Source: Nomia melanderi (lineage: Eukaryota > Arthropoda > Insecta > Hymenoptera > Halictidae). Taken from it: a DNA stretch of 64,000 nt. Shown in pieces: positions 25,201 to 38,485 of the stretch (the first letter of the stretch is position 1; each line of letters opens with the position of its first letter). The notes under the pieces were generated by a model. That model had not been told where the DNA came from. It ran no database searches and saw only the letters and a list, made by a program, of their open reading frames with translations. The translations under genes and the position numbers were made by a program. The DNA lies in contig NC_134999.1 of assembly GCF_051020985.1 (NCBI RefSeq), positions 32,707,160 through 32,771,159 of the forward strand, read 5' to 3'.

Positions 25201-28200
25201 GCCAATACATCAATGCTAGAAATTGTACAAATTTTTACGTTCATTCCTCTTGAAAATTAGGAAAAATGTTTGAGTAACCAGAAACGCTTCAGTTTCGAAG
25301 AATAGTGTATTAATATTTAAATTCATACGAATCATATTCGTCACATTGCAATAATTCGATGCGTTCACTGTGCGAGCCATTCCCAGCAACACCGTTCGAC
25401 CGCATTGTATTCCCCACATGCACAGGATGAGCATTCACAGGTTTCCGTTTATCCACCATACATAAGTAATTAATTCTATGACTTGCTTGCCAAGTGACGC
25501 GAGAGGGAGGGTTGCCGGAGGCTTACCGAAGAGTAAATAAGAGGAACAGAGGGACAGATTACAGAATAATTAAGACATCCTTATAAATATGTGATCCTTT
25601 CACTTTCCAAATACATTCCCCGACCCAAATTTCTTTAACACAACATTAATCACCCTAACAACTTCAATAATTTCAATTACCACAGACAGACTACTTAAAC
25701 AATCCCTCACTAACGAGTGAAACCTCCTCAAAAATCACAATAAAAACCTTCCAGCCCATTTCACAATTTCAAAGCAAGTCCACCCCTGAAACTCAACAAA
25801 ATCCTCTAACCAATTCACCGGGAAACAGAACGACACTAAAATACTCCCACCGACGAAACCGTTTTTTCCTGCGCCCAGTGATCAGTGCAAACGTCCCGAA
25901 ACTGGAGCACGAAACCGGCGAACGACTTCAGAAAGCGCAGCGGAGGTTAATCCCCAATCAACGGAAATCAGATTACCCAATCGTCGCCCGGCACCGAAAA
26001 ACCGGCGGGTGTCCGGCTCCCGTCGCCCTCACCTGGCAATTTTCGTGCCGTCCACCTCCTCTCCCCTCCTTACTCTTAATTCCACCCCCGTGCAGACTCG
26101 GAAGTACCGAAAGCAGGAGGGGGACAAAGGGTGGCGCTATAGAGTTTTCGTTTACGTACCGTAAATAAGTAAATAATTCATTCTCTGACTCGCTTGGCAA
26201 GTGGCACAAGGAGTGAGCGTGTCCTGGAAGATGACGGTAGAGCTGTAGGAGGGCAGAGAGCCAGCGACCAGAAGAGAAAGGGAGACGGCGAGCCGTTGAA
26301 GACTGCGACTGGGGACGGCAGAGGTGGGAAGAGGATCGAGCGAAGAAGGGGGCGGCGGAGTGAGGAAGGGGGATGAAATCTGCATAATATCGGTAATGCT
26401 CAAAATGCGAGTCGCGTAGCTACCTGCCTTGCTTACCACCCCTTCCAGTCAGCGTTCGAGGCTCGCTCGCTCGCGCTCGCTCGCGCGCGCGCGCACGGGA
26501 GCACCGCTCCACAGTCGCGTCAACTAAAACTTAATTATAATTAATTAATGCGACTGCTAACTGTGGCGGCCGGACAAGTATTGACCCGACACGCGACGCT
26601 TGGCCGTTCCTGATTCTCCGCGGCCCGAGACGCCCGATCCCGCCTCCTCGCCCCGCCGCCGCGGTGTCATCAGCCGGCTGACGCGGCAGATTTCGAGTCT
26701 TAATTCCGCATTCGGACGCCGCCGGCCTCTGTCTTCCTCTGAACCGGGATCTCGCCTATCCCGTCACCGTCCCGGTTAACCGGGGAAAGAGTGGGAGGGC
26801 GAGGGAGGAACGCCGGGGACCGTGAGACATAACATTTCCGTTGGCGCGGGACGGCACTAAGTCTATGGCTCCGTACAGTACGTAATTAGAAACCTTTGTG
26901 CAAAATGAATACTGTTAATTAACGTACCTAAAAAGACATTATACCCGCGAGGCGGTAAACTAAATATGGCCTCCGGCGAGTGTATTACACCGTTCACGGT
27001 ATAAATAAGCGATTTGCCGGCGACTACGACTACAGCGGCGACGCTGCGCGCGACGCCTTGCCCTTTCTTCCCTACGAGCTCCGCGGCTACCAGTTTTCTT
27101 GCCCACGTTGCGCCGTAATGAATTGTACGCGGGACGGGGGATTTCTTTCGTGTTTGGCTTCGAGTTTCGTGGTTTATTCAGGACGATCGGGAGATTCGTC
27201 GAGATTTCGTTCTCGCGGGGAGGTTCCGTGTTGGTCGTTGAAAACGCTCGGGAGGGAATTCGATGTGCAGAGGTTTGCTAGTAAACGTAACAGGATGATT
27301 GGAATTACTTGAGAATTCTTACTTGATCGTTGCTGAGATTCTAAAGATGGATCTTTGAAGGAGAAACTGAAGAAGATTGTAATAGAGGTCTCACGCAATT
27401 GTCGAAAGCCACGATTTTGTAGATCTCGTGAAGTATCCAAAATTATTTGAATTGCTCAGTAGTTCTAATGTTGTATTAGGCACTATGCAGAGTTGAATAA
27501 CGAGTACGAGATATTAATAAATAGAAAGGAAAATCTGGAGCAGTACTGCAGGTGCAACATATACGACTCCAAGAATTTTTCCAAGTTCCTAATTAACATA
27601 TGCTTGGGCAGTAAATAAAACACAACTGATAGCAGTCAATTAGAACGTACAACTTTGTTTTCATAATCTAAATCGCGCCTTGTGAATCAAATGCAGCGTT
27701 TCTAATTCGCGATTCGGAAAACCGTGTAGAACAGGCACTTGATGCATCGGTGCTCCTTGAATCCGAATGAAGAATCCCGTGGATCGTGTTTACTGACCGC
27801 GTCGCCGGAATTCTCGTCCAATAACTCACCGTGGCCGACCTTAAAAACGGGGACAGCAAGTTTGTATTGAGCGACGAGCAGCTTGAATGGCCGATATTAA
27901 TTGCGCCTTGACTCATTAATTCGGTCGCATTATCTCGGCCGAGCGCGAGCAAGAGATCGCCGGAGACCGCGGGGCTCTGCTCGCTTTTACACGGCGCCCG
28001 ACTCGAGTTCGGCGGGCAATTACAATATGAAAGGCGCATAAATCAACGGGTTTAATTAACGCGTTGTTATTATGATCATGACACCGCCGCGGAATTATAA
28101 TATCCCCGAAACGCCCCCGAGGAGCGCAGCACGGCCGCCGCAGCGAGTCATTTTTCAGCTCGCCGGAAAGGGAAAGCTGCTGCTCGGCACCGTCTCGTCG

Positions 28201-28768
28201 CCCCGGCGATTTTAGGTGAAACTGAAACAATATTGCTCGCCGCGCGACGAGAGCTTCGTCCGTTTAATTTCTGTCGAACGCGGGAGAGGATCCTCACGCC
28301 GTCGAGGAGGCACTTCAGCGACGGCACAAAGGGACAGGCGGTTTGAAGACACGCGAAGGACCGGACGGAAGGCGGCGCGACCGAACTAAAATAAGACTAC
28401 TCAGCGTCATTGAAAGAGGTCGCGAAGTGGTTGTGAAGTCGGATGTAGGTCGTATCATCTGCATTATGGATGCACATAATTCAAACCCGATACGGAACAT
28501 TCGCGGTGGCCGCGTATATAGGTGGCATTACAGAAATAAGTCTCCATATTTTAGGAGGTTATTATCTGATTCACGCCTGGAACGGAGAAAGGTCACAAGG
28601 TTACTCGGAGCACCTTGTATTAATTGGCTCCGTCGCGGAGGTTATTAATTCTACATGACGGAATTGAATAGATTAATTTCTACTCAAACTTTATTCACAT
28701 GTTTGTTTCGTTGAATGTTACGGGTTCAGAGTTGTTGCACGTACGGACCTTGTCCGTCTTCTAAATTA

Positions 28769-28972
28769 TTAACCTCTTGGCTACCGGTGGCGTCTAAAGG
28801 CACTTGAAAAATTTAGTTTCGGTGTACAATTACATCTTCGTTAGTCGTATATTATATAAATATGATTGTTCTCGATTAATTGAATTTAGCTCAATTCAAT
28901 GTTTTGATGGTTTCGATACGCTTCCTTAGAAATACGCGTTGACGCAAAATTCTGCGGCAGCCAAAGGGTTAA
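28769..28972. mobile_element. TTAA-flanked inverted-repeat element (piggyBac-like MITE)
   Basis: The left end reads TTAACCTCTTGGCTACCG. The right end, reverse-complemented, reads TTAACCCTTTGGCTGCCG. Inside the TTAA, 11 of 14 terminal bases match and all differences are transitions. The element is 204 bp including both TTAA copies. TTAA target duplications with CCY...-type inverted ends are the hallmark of the piggyBac superfamily; the interior has no open frame, so it would be a non-autonomous copy. Family assignment is an inference from ends and target site only. Confidence 0.6.
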
Positions 28973-28989
28973 TGATGTCAGGGATACCA

Positions 28990-29051
28990 ATATTATTATT
29001 ATCATTATTATTAATTAGTAACCAGTAATATTATTATTATTATTATTATTA
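28990..29051. repeat. (TAT)n trinucleotide microsatellite, interrupted
   Basis: Two TAT/ATT runs (about 28990-29013 and 29028-29051) separated by TAATTAGTAACCAG. It begins 18 bases to the right of the MITE. Confidence 0.9.
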
Positions 29052-29592
29052 GATTAGATACATACCTGCTTCTCTTCTGCTCCCAGTGAAACTTAATCCA
29101 ACGAACATTACTCAAACGCATTACATAATTATTCTACATAATCCGTTCCAAAATTCCCAGCACAACGCGTACCCCCACCAAGAATCCAAGCTGACCGTAG
29201 AACCAGATCGCCAGACAATAGAAAGGAACGGACGGGGGCTAAAAACGGCGGAAGAATCCCCGTTGACGAGGGAAGATCGAGCGGTAACAGGGACACGCTC
29301 CCCTCCAGTATCACCCTCCGCGAAACAGTCTGTGAAAGCACGTTTTCTCTATTACCGTCAGTTAATAGGGTTTTTAAAAGTCAAGTGCGCCTCGCGTCCC
29401 CCCGCCGATGACGAGGTGGTGCGGCCGGGTTGCCGTCGGCTCCGCTCGTAGGTGGAGGCGAGAAGGTAACGGTCGGTAGGACGGGATCGTAGGAAATGGG
29501 CGGGATGAGTGGGGAAAAGAGATTCAAAGGTTCGCCAATTGCGCCGGGAAGTGCGCACCGGGTACCGGGTGCTCGCGAGAAAATGTTTCTCT

Positions 29593-29609
29593 CCCCCCCC
29601 CCCCCCCCC
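29593..29609. repeat. Poly-C run (17 bases)
   Basis: Seventeen consecutive C followed by GCCCCC. On the minus strand this is a G run. Confidence 0.9.
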
Positions 29610-32600
29610 GCCCCCGGTGCGCGGGTGGTCGCGGCGTGGCAGTCGTAGGAAGCATCCGCTCACTCGTCGGGTCATAATCAAGTAATCACAGATGATGCGG
29701 GGACATCGAGTGGTACGTTTCAGTTATCAGCTATTACCCCCATCGATACACAGAGAGCGCCTTTTAGTCAGGGGCTCTCAGCGCATCTCGTCAGAAAATG
29801 ATAGGCTACGAGGGAGGAACAGCGAGAGACGGGGCAGGGACGTCGAGGGTTGTTTTTTAGCGTCACAAACAGGAAACAAGAGGGCCTCCGCGAGCGTCTC
29901 CTCGATGCTAGACTGCCGGAGGGGGGGCAGGGGAGCCCGCGGGGCTACGTACGACGACGCGGACCGAAAGCGACTGAGCGACCCTGCGATATTTTTTAAT
30001 TAATCGAATTATTGAACTGTATCGCAATTGAATTGAATTAAGTGTCGGTGCTGCGCCACGGAACCTGGAAGCGCGCAATTTTCTGTCATTATTGCAACCC
30101 ACCCCCTGTCCTGCCTAGCCCCCTTCCCCGGTGCAGTCTGCCCGCTCCGTCGTCTCCCTCTGTCTCGATACATCTTCCCTCCCCGCCGACTCTTCAGGCT
30201 CGTCGCGTTGCGAGCGTTCCGCGCCCCGCTTCGTGCCCCCTTATCTTCCGAACCGTCTACTACCAGCGGCCACCCTTCCGCCTTTCTCTTTCTCTCTTTG
30301 CCCCCGTCTCGCTCGATCCTCCGCCCTTTCTCTGTTCTTCTCCTCTGTTCGCCGTGTCTGTCGGCGGCGACCCTCCCCGACACACGCGTTCACGCATCCC
30401 GCCAATACGGTCGCGACACGCGCGAGCGAGAGACGCGAGCGCGCCGCAACGCTTGTATCCCGTCGCTGCACCACGTGGCCCCCTTCACTAATTACCTATC
30501 CAGCTGTACCCGCGCGACGTAAACGACGGGAAGGGTTGCTGCCGCTCCGGCGCGGGAACGGGTAAGGATTTTTTTTCGGGGGAAATTATTGATAAAGTAA
30601 ACGTGGCGCCTCGCCGCGCAGGCCGCGGGATAATTAAAAAGAATCGCTGTCTCCGCGCTGCGCCGCTACCCCTCTTTTAATTTCGACCGTGTTTCGCGGA
30701 ATTCTTTCTTTGCCAGTTTGTTTTTAGTGGGTCAGATTTCATTTTCGTGTCTTCGCGTGATTTCGGGTTGGACCTGGTCCTTCGTCGAGGGTTTTCTCGG
30801 TGATTCGGAGAATCGTTCGGTAGAGAGATTATTGATTTTACTTTGGTATAGTTTTTCATTATGAGATTAGTTAGGGGAGATTAGTATTTTTATTTCAAAC
30901 CTCGTCGGTCACCTAGATTCTCATTGTCGAAGGTTATACTGTAAGAACAATGTTTCAAAAATATTCTAATACAGACATTGAACGTTTCAATTCCTGCGGG
31001 ACAATGTTTAATCATCAAAACGTTAAATTGAACCATCCACCACTGAAATTTCACAGGAAACCGTTTCCTGGAACACGTTCCCTGCCTCAAAGCATATAGC
31101 ATTACCGTGCTCATACAATTTACTACCCTCCAGATAGCGCAGGGTTAAATCATTGTTTAATTACACCCCGCGCATTCTATTACCGTCGCGAACGATACAC
31201 AGAATCTGAGAGCCGGGATCGATCAGACTTTAATTCCCCGCGGTTCCCCCAGCTTTTAATCGCCGCATCAGGTTATGAGAGGCCGATCGAAAAATCCCCA
31301 GACCGATCCGACGGACTCCGGGCCAATCACCGCTGGTCCCCGAATCCAGTTCACCGTCCCCTCGCCCGCCCATCGGGAGCCGGGCGCGCCTATCGAACGC
31401 GGCAGACCACAATAATTCAAACGAGACAAGGCCGGAACGGTTCCGAAAACCGCGGAACGAATCGTCTCAGCGGGGACACGATTTAGAACACTTCTACGTG
31501 CCGCGGCGAAAGAGGAAGAACCGTGTTGGAGGCGACCAACGGGGGTTGAAAGGCGGAGAGAAAGGAACCGGCGGAGGGAAACACCAAGTTGAATGGCGAG
31601 AAAGGAAGAAAGGGGTGACGAGGCGGTGAGGGTTCGAACGGAGATGGAAGTAGTAGGTGGATCAAGGGGTTACGGAACGACGACAGAGAGGGAGAGACGA
31701 AGATAGAAAGCGGGCTGCGGGGAGAGGGTGGTCTAACCAAACTTAATTGAATCCCAGTCCGAATGTATAATATGTAGACTGCCTGCATAATGTCGTGGGC
31801 CGACAGTGATTCTCCGCGGTCCGGGTCGTCGGTGTCGGCCGAAGCCGACGTTCCGCTCGCGTATCGCGGTAAACGACGAATTTTGAGAACCGTCCGCGGA
31901 ATTAGATATACAATAATGTAAGCAGAGCCCCGTTGCGGTGTAAGGGTTGGTGGTAAGGTCATGTATATTCATACATCGGTCGACCCACCTCCGATTCTCT
32001 CGCCCGACCACCCCCGCCCGCCGCACCGCCCCTCTTTCGCTCTGTCTTTCCGTCTTTGTTGGTTCCCGTGTTACTCTCGCCCCTCGACCGGGGCTCTTTC
32101 GCCTTTAGCCGACCGCCCACCCCCATCCAGCCCACTCTTACAGCAAAGACCGACGCTAAACAACGACGCTGCGAATAGATTTACGTCACGTCCGCGCTGT
32201 TTACGACCCGCGAGCATTAAGATGCTCGCTGGGAAGAATATTCGGGGTTCTCGGGGATGAGCTGATGGTTAGGGATCCTGACAGATTGCCGCGGGCATTT
32301 CACTTGTTCGTTGTGCAGGATTTTCGGCTGGGTTTTATATTGGATTGCGGATGTTTTTTGGATGGAGCGGAGTTGAATGTTGTATGAGGGTAGTTTAGGT
32401 CTGAGAGATTTTTGATGCGATCGACTTGCTTTAGGAGTGGGTGTAGTGGGTTGCGATGATGCTTATGGGAGTGCCGTAGATTATTTATGAATGTTAGTTT
32501 TCAGTGAAGGTAATGGTTGGTGATATTTGAGAATAATTAGGGTACGTGTTTCTACTAAAGTTTTAGCTTCGTTGACGGTTGAAATTGAGGTATAATATAA

Positions 32601-35600
32601 TAAGTAATAGCGAAGCTCTTCCACGATGTATTTAAACAAATAATTCCCGCCACGTTTAAAACGTCCGAAAATTATCCGAGGATCGAGCCGAAGCTGGCCT
32701 ACCAAAAGGAACAATGAAATCAGGGCGTGTTCCGCAGTAAAAATTTCAGCCAGACATAATTATTTCAATTCTTCGTGAAATAAATGTTCCAAAAACTTTC
32801 ACCCACAAACTTGATCCACTTTCCACCGAACAATCCCAGTTTCCGGCGCCACGAGCAGCGAACCCCGCAACCGAAACCAGACGCGGCCGCCGCCGCCGCC
32901 GCTGCCGCGGCGTGTCCACACTTTCCCTCGGAGTAATTACAGCCTCGTTTTAATTATAATTTGTAAAACTCAATGGAATATCTTTTCGTCCCGGTGAGCA
33001 CTTGAACGCGATATGGAAATCGCGCCGCGGCGAACTTTATGTCAACGCGGCCGAGTATCAGTTTTATTAAAATGATTATAAAAGCAGCGTTATTAACGCG
33101 AGAATTTATGAATATTTTAAAGCCGCGGACGAAGATAAGGCGATCGTTTATTTTCTCTTCGTTCCCCGTCTCTCCTCCACTCTTCTTCCCCTCCGCCCCG
33201 CCGCCCCAGCCCTCTACGCCGTCCCATTCCTCACTTTTACATCCTTTTTTTCTTCTGTCGCTGCTTTCTTTAACGGGTTAGGGTGGCGGACCTTAAATTT
33301 AAAATTCCGTTTATCGCGCACGAAAATCGTCATGGTGAGTGACGTTACGAGGTGGCCGTGTGCACCTAGCCGAGCTGGTGGTTGCTCGAATAAGGAGGGA
33401 CCGGCAGGAGGACGCGGAGGAGTGGGTGGCGGAGGGGTGGGGGACGCATCGTTACCAGTAACGACTCCTCCGTAGGTAATGTTTCCCCGAGTCCCTTCGA
33501 AAAGCTTAATTACGGCGAGTCAGCGAAATAATTCGAAATAGGAGTAAACGTTTGTGCCGGGACGGTATTTGCATTTAATGGATATTAAAATGAATGACCA
33601 TCGCTCATTACGAATGCCGCGGGGCGTTCGCGGTAAAATCGTGGGTAATGAAGTCGCGGGGGTGGGGAGCCGGGGGGGCGGTTGAATCTTACTTGTAAAT
33701 GGATCCTTCATTATAGCCAGATATCGTCTCCGCGGAAATGCGTTCTAACGACTATTCGGACACCGTCGCGTCGCGCCGAGGAATTATAAGAATCACGGAA
33801 ACGATAATGCACCGGCCGCGGTCTCGTCTGCGCTGTAATTGCGCCCCGTGGAAGTTCACCCCCGCCACCGGCTGTCGCGCGAAACCGCGTCACCGATCGG
33901 TACGGCGAATACGAAGTTGGTCAGAGTTCAACTTGATCCTCTGTTATTAACGAGTGCAGACGGAAGTTTTAAACGCAATGTTTTCACGCTGCGTGATCGA
34001 TCCGTGCCTCTTACGAGCTGGTTCGATCGCGATGTACACCTAAGAACCTTGGTATCGTTGTTTTTTTCACTTTCACGAATTTCCGACGTAATCATAATTT
34101 AGTAAAATAGGATGCATTCGATGTCACTTTGTGGACTAAATATTGATTACGTGTAATGAACTACGAGCCTCGTAATATTCCGTGTAATGAACTCTAAACT
34201 GCACCGTGATACCATTTTGTGGTTTATAGTCCTGATGTCAATTATTCCATACTATCCAGTGGTCGCTCTGTAATCAACTCACAGTTCTGCCTGATGATGA
34301 TATTCGTGATTCAATGTATCGAAATATGCCCCGGCTAATCAAATTTCTTGTAAATTAGCTGCATAATGCGGTGGAACCGAACCTCTTCCATCGCACGGAA
34401 AACGTACGAGCAATCATCATACACAGTCACAGACATTCTGAATTCTTTATTCCGATTGATCGTCGACGATCCCAAAGAAACTCGCGATCGCAGATACCGG
34501 CTCGATCCCCGAAACGAAACGACGGCCGCCACGAACGACATAATAACGACGTAATGACGCCGTGGAATCAGAAGCAAGAAAATAATCGTTCCCTTTTTAT
34601 AAGTAGTTATTAGCGGGCTCTGTAATTGGCAAAGAAGACACGGAAAGCCAGGCAGCCCCAGCCGCATTAGAATACAATGGCGTGTGGCAGGGCAAGATTT
34701 TTCGGGCTCGCGTGTGCCGCAAGAGTAAGACGCGAGCCTCGGATGCTCGGGACATAAGCCACCGACAGAGCGTCGGGTCGTTATGCACTCAACATTCTGC
34801 AATCTACCCTTTCTATCGGCCCTAATTTATGTTGAGTAAGGTAGTGGGAGCCCACCCTCGGCTTGCTCCGCTAGGAAGCCTCGGTAATGTTTCAAGTGGC
34901 TTGTCTGTTGTTAATTTAACCCGTTGGAGGCCTGACGGGGCGGGGGCTGAAGGGGGCTGAAAGTCTGTCTAACCGCTGCCAACCTCGACTCGTTACGATA
35001 AATCGGTCATTATCCGTGCGCGAGAGCGACTCGTCAAGCAAAGACAACGGCGCGCACCGCCGCGCACCGCCGCCGCCAGCCGTGTCCAGTTTTCGGCGAA
35101 GGGAGATTCGAACGGGGGAATTTCGGTTTCACGCTGCTCTACGTTTTCGAACCGCGCGATTACCATAACTGGATCGGACTCGGTTGCTGATAAGGGAGCC
35201 CGGCGGGTAGATAGCGGCGCAGATTAAGGGAAATTCTCGAGTGAAAATTACGGATTCTTGGCCGACCGTTTCTGAGGTAACGTGTTATAATGTTCTCTTG
35301 TAATTAGATTGCGGATTTTTATGTATTTGCTGATAGTACCGGCATTAAATAACGAGATGGGCGGTTTAATTGAATTTCGCTGTTCTTTTTCACCGTTTCT
35401 CGCATACTTTCTGCAAATACGCTCAGATGTTTCTTCCGTAAAGTAGTATATTATAATTAAGTAGAAATGTTTAATTATCTGAAACCTTCAGGAATCAAGG
35501 AATGTTAACAAGTGGACTCAATCTTTTAATGAAAGCAGTTTCAAATTAGAGAATGAAAATCTTCAGTTACAGCTTATTTCAAACTCTTCGCGAAATTCGT

Positions 35601-38097
35601 TGTAATATTCAATATACTATCATCGAAAACCACAATGATCCAAACGTTCAAACGTTCACAATCCCAGTGCCCATAAACAAATCGCCACGTCTGTACCAGA
35701 CGTCGAACCGTACCGTAACATTCTAGAAACCAGATCGCAAAGCATCCGATCCAATAAAAACCTAATTTCATAACTTATACTCTCAGCATCTCTCGCAGAG
35801 ACCGTCGCTCGTTTCCCGATACAAGAGCCAATAAATTCTTTTCCTTTCTCCCGCGTTCTTCAACCCCTCCGGATCGCCGGGCCATCGACGCGGCAATTTC
35901 CATGAGAGCAAATCGCGCGGCTCGCGTCGCGCCGCGTCCGCCGAACGAAACGGTCGTAAACATATACCGGGGCCAGGACGAACCCTTTTCCGCGTATCCC
36001 CGTGCACCCTTTCGCGGCAGGCGAGGCCGACTCGGGTGGAACATTAATATCGCGAAATGAAGCTCATTTGCATATAAATAAGGCGGTGGTGGGGCACGGT
36101 GGGCGCGCGGCGAGGGAGACCAGGATGAACCACCCTTTTCCTCCGTTCGCCACCCTTTCGCCTCCTCCGCAGTCCCGTCTCTCTTTCTCTCTCTCTCTCT
36201 CCCTCGCGCGCGCAGTTCATCGTTCCCGCTCGCTCGCTCTTAGGCGAAACCCCACCCTGGACTAATTACACTTACAGACAAAGCAGCCTGTGCCGAGGGG
36301 TCGGTCGACTCTCTCGTTTGTCCGTCTTTCTCCCCCTCTGTGTCTCCCGCCGCGTCTCTTCTTCCTTCTCGCACGTGCACGACCCCCTAACCACCCTGTG
36401 CTCTCTCTTTCCAGTCCGTTCTATCTCGCTCGCTCCTCGTACTCCCGATAACAACGGTTCGCAATGACCACGTGATAATTGCAACCCCCGTGGAGCACGT
36501 CCCCGTTAGGATACCCCGGTTAGGTCGTCGAGGAAATTCATCGTTTCCTCGCACCGCTCTCTACTCTTTCCCTCGCCGCGCCTCTCTCTCGGACTTTCGA
36601 CGATTTCTCTGTCTCGACTCCTCCCGTCTCTCTCTGGCCAACGTCGGATGGCCACGGATAATCCTTAATCCCGATCAATGGAGTATTCGTGACGGGGTTA
36701 CGCGGTGAGTTAAAAGTGTCTTGGTGGGTCTGTTACCTCGTGATACGGACTTTGTTAATGGGCTTTTATTTCCTTTTTCCTTCTCCCCCCGCGTCCCGCG
36801 ATTTCTTTTTTGTTTTTTCTTCTTTCCCCCCTTTTCTTCTTGTTTCCTTTTCGCCCGTTCCCGCCCGCGGTCTTCGGCCGCGAAGGTTCTCTAGATTGAT
36901 CGAGCGTTCCGGTTCTCGCGCTCTTTTTTCCGTCCTCTCCAACGGTTTTATAGTTTCCGGCTGCCCCCGCCGCCCCCGCCGCCGCCGTGGCTTCGAACGC
37001 GCATTGTCGCCGACCGTGTTACGAAAGGGCAATTATGAGATAATATTAAATTTTGGGATTTCCTGCGGAGATAATATCGCTTAATTATATTGCGCACTCT
37101 TGGGGTATCTGAGCTCGGTGGCCTAGTTTATTCACTGCAGTCGAATGCGCGCGGAATTAAAGCCGATCCCGATGCCACCGCGATCCTTTTTCGGCGGTTT
37201 CGCGGGAAGCCACGAATTGTCGACCATGTTTTTATAATTAAATTGGGAGCTTTTGTTTGCGCTCCTTTTCCTCGGTGACGGAGGATGGAGTAAATTAAAA
37301 TCGTGCTGATTAGGTGGAATGTTTCCTCGTAATTGGCATAATATTTTTGAGAATGTTTAACAGGAACGTTCGCATTGGAGGTGAAGTGTTAACGAGGGTC
37401 AATAAATTACCCGATTATTCAGGCGAAGACTAGTTCGTTGAATACTGTAGAGTTAATTGTTTCAATTATCGCAGATTGTCACTGCTATAGAATGCTAATT
37501 AAAATTCTACTGAAAAATGAGACATTCATAAATCAGCCACAGTAAATCATCCCCTCCACTGTATCTAGAAAATGCTACAAATTATACAGAAAGAAATTGA
37601 CATTAATTGATTTACATTCTTGTTCCAAGTTTCAAAATATCAATCTTACACCCGAATTGCTACTTACAAGAAGTCGCCTCAACGAACTCACTCGAATAAC
37701 CGGAGCGTTTCTACGTATCCGAGAAAACTATATCATTACGAAACAAGCCAGGCGCACGCAAAATTAATGTGTAAATTTATCTCGCTTCCAGAATCTAGAA
37801 AAGTTCCCGAACGGCCGCACGATCTCCCGCTTCCTTTCGAATCACAAGTGATTAACGAGCCCCGCGCCCAGTTGCATAAATTAAACAACATTTTCTAACA
37901 GCGGCTCGCGAACGCCGCTCGGTACCGCGGCCAGAACCTCCAGATTCAAAGAAATAACCCAACAAAAGTCCATTAACAAGTCGAGCGGAGCGGCGCTGCA
38001 GGGGGAAAATGCTTATCTCCGAACCACGGTGTACCGTATCAAACCTGGTCAAATCAGGGAACAGAAGCCGAACCCGGATAGGGTGGGAAAAATCGAA

Positions 38098-38126
38098 CCA
38101 ACAACAACAACAACAACAACAACAAC
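38098..38126. repeat. (CAA)n trinucleotide microsatellite
   Basis: Nine to ten CAA units. It appears as poly-Gln in a short forward frame and poly-Cys on the other strand. There is no sign that it is coding. Confidence 0.93.
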
Positions 38127-38421
38127 GAAACAAAACGAGACACAGAGAGAGGAAGGAAAAACAAAGCGTCGGCGGAGGAAGAAACGCGAAACCTTTTAAA
38201 ATGCAACGAGAAGAGAGAAATCGATCGATAGGAAAGATAGGCGGGAAATAAACGTTGGTGGGAACCGGTCGGGACGCGTCGGCCCGTTCTATAGAAAGAA
38301 ACATAAAAACGCGTATTACCGATTCCGGAATACGGCCATTAGTCTGAAGTCAGCGCGGCTATCGTTTATTAAGCGCAAACAGATATTAATGTATTTTTAC
38401 ACGCTGCCCGTCGTTTTCGTT

Positions 38422-38485
38422 GCGCCGACGCCGCCGTTCCCGGCGTCCGCGCCGCCGACGCCGCCGCCGACGCCACCGACGCCAG
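38422..38485. repeat. Imperfect (GCCGAC)/(GCC)n repeat
   Basis: Repeated GCC/GACGCC units with substitutions. A second GCC run lies at about 38640-38668. Confidence 0.8.

Larger units (their letters stand above)
13131..28768. other. Noncoding stretch, no gene recognised (middle part)
   Basis: No gene is supported. The stretch holds microsatellites (listed separately), a 44-bp minisatellite near 17 kb, POU octamers at 17854 and 19300, and a palindrome CATTTGCAAATG at 18674-18685. A purine-rich tract lies at about 26.20-26.39 kb on the + strand. A homeodomain-type A/T cluster (TTAATTATAATTAATTAATG) lies at about 26.53-26.55 kb. Long open frames near 21.5-22.7 kb and 24.1-24.5 kb overlap CT repeats or GC-rich DNA and show no family resemblance. 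Confidence 0.6.
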
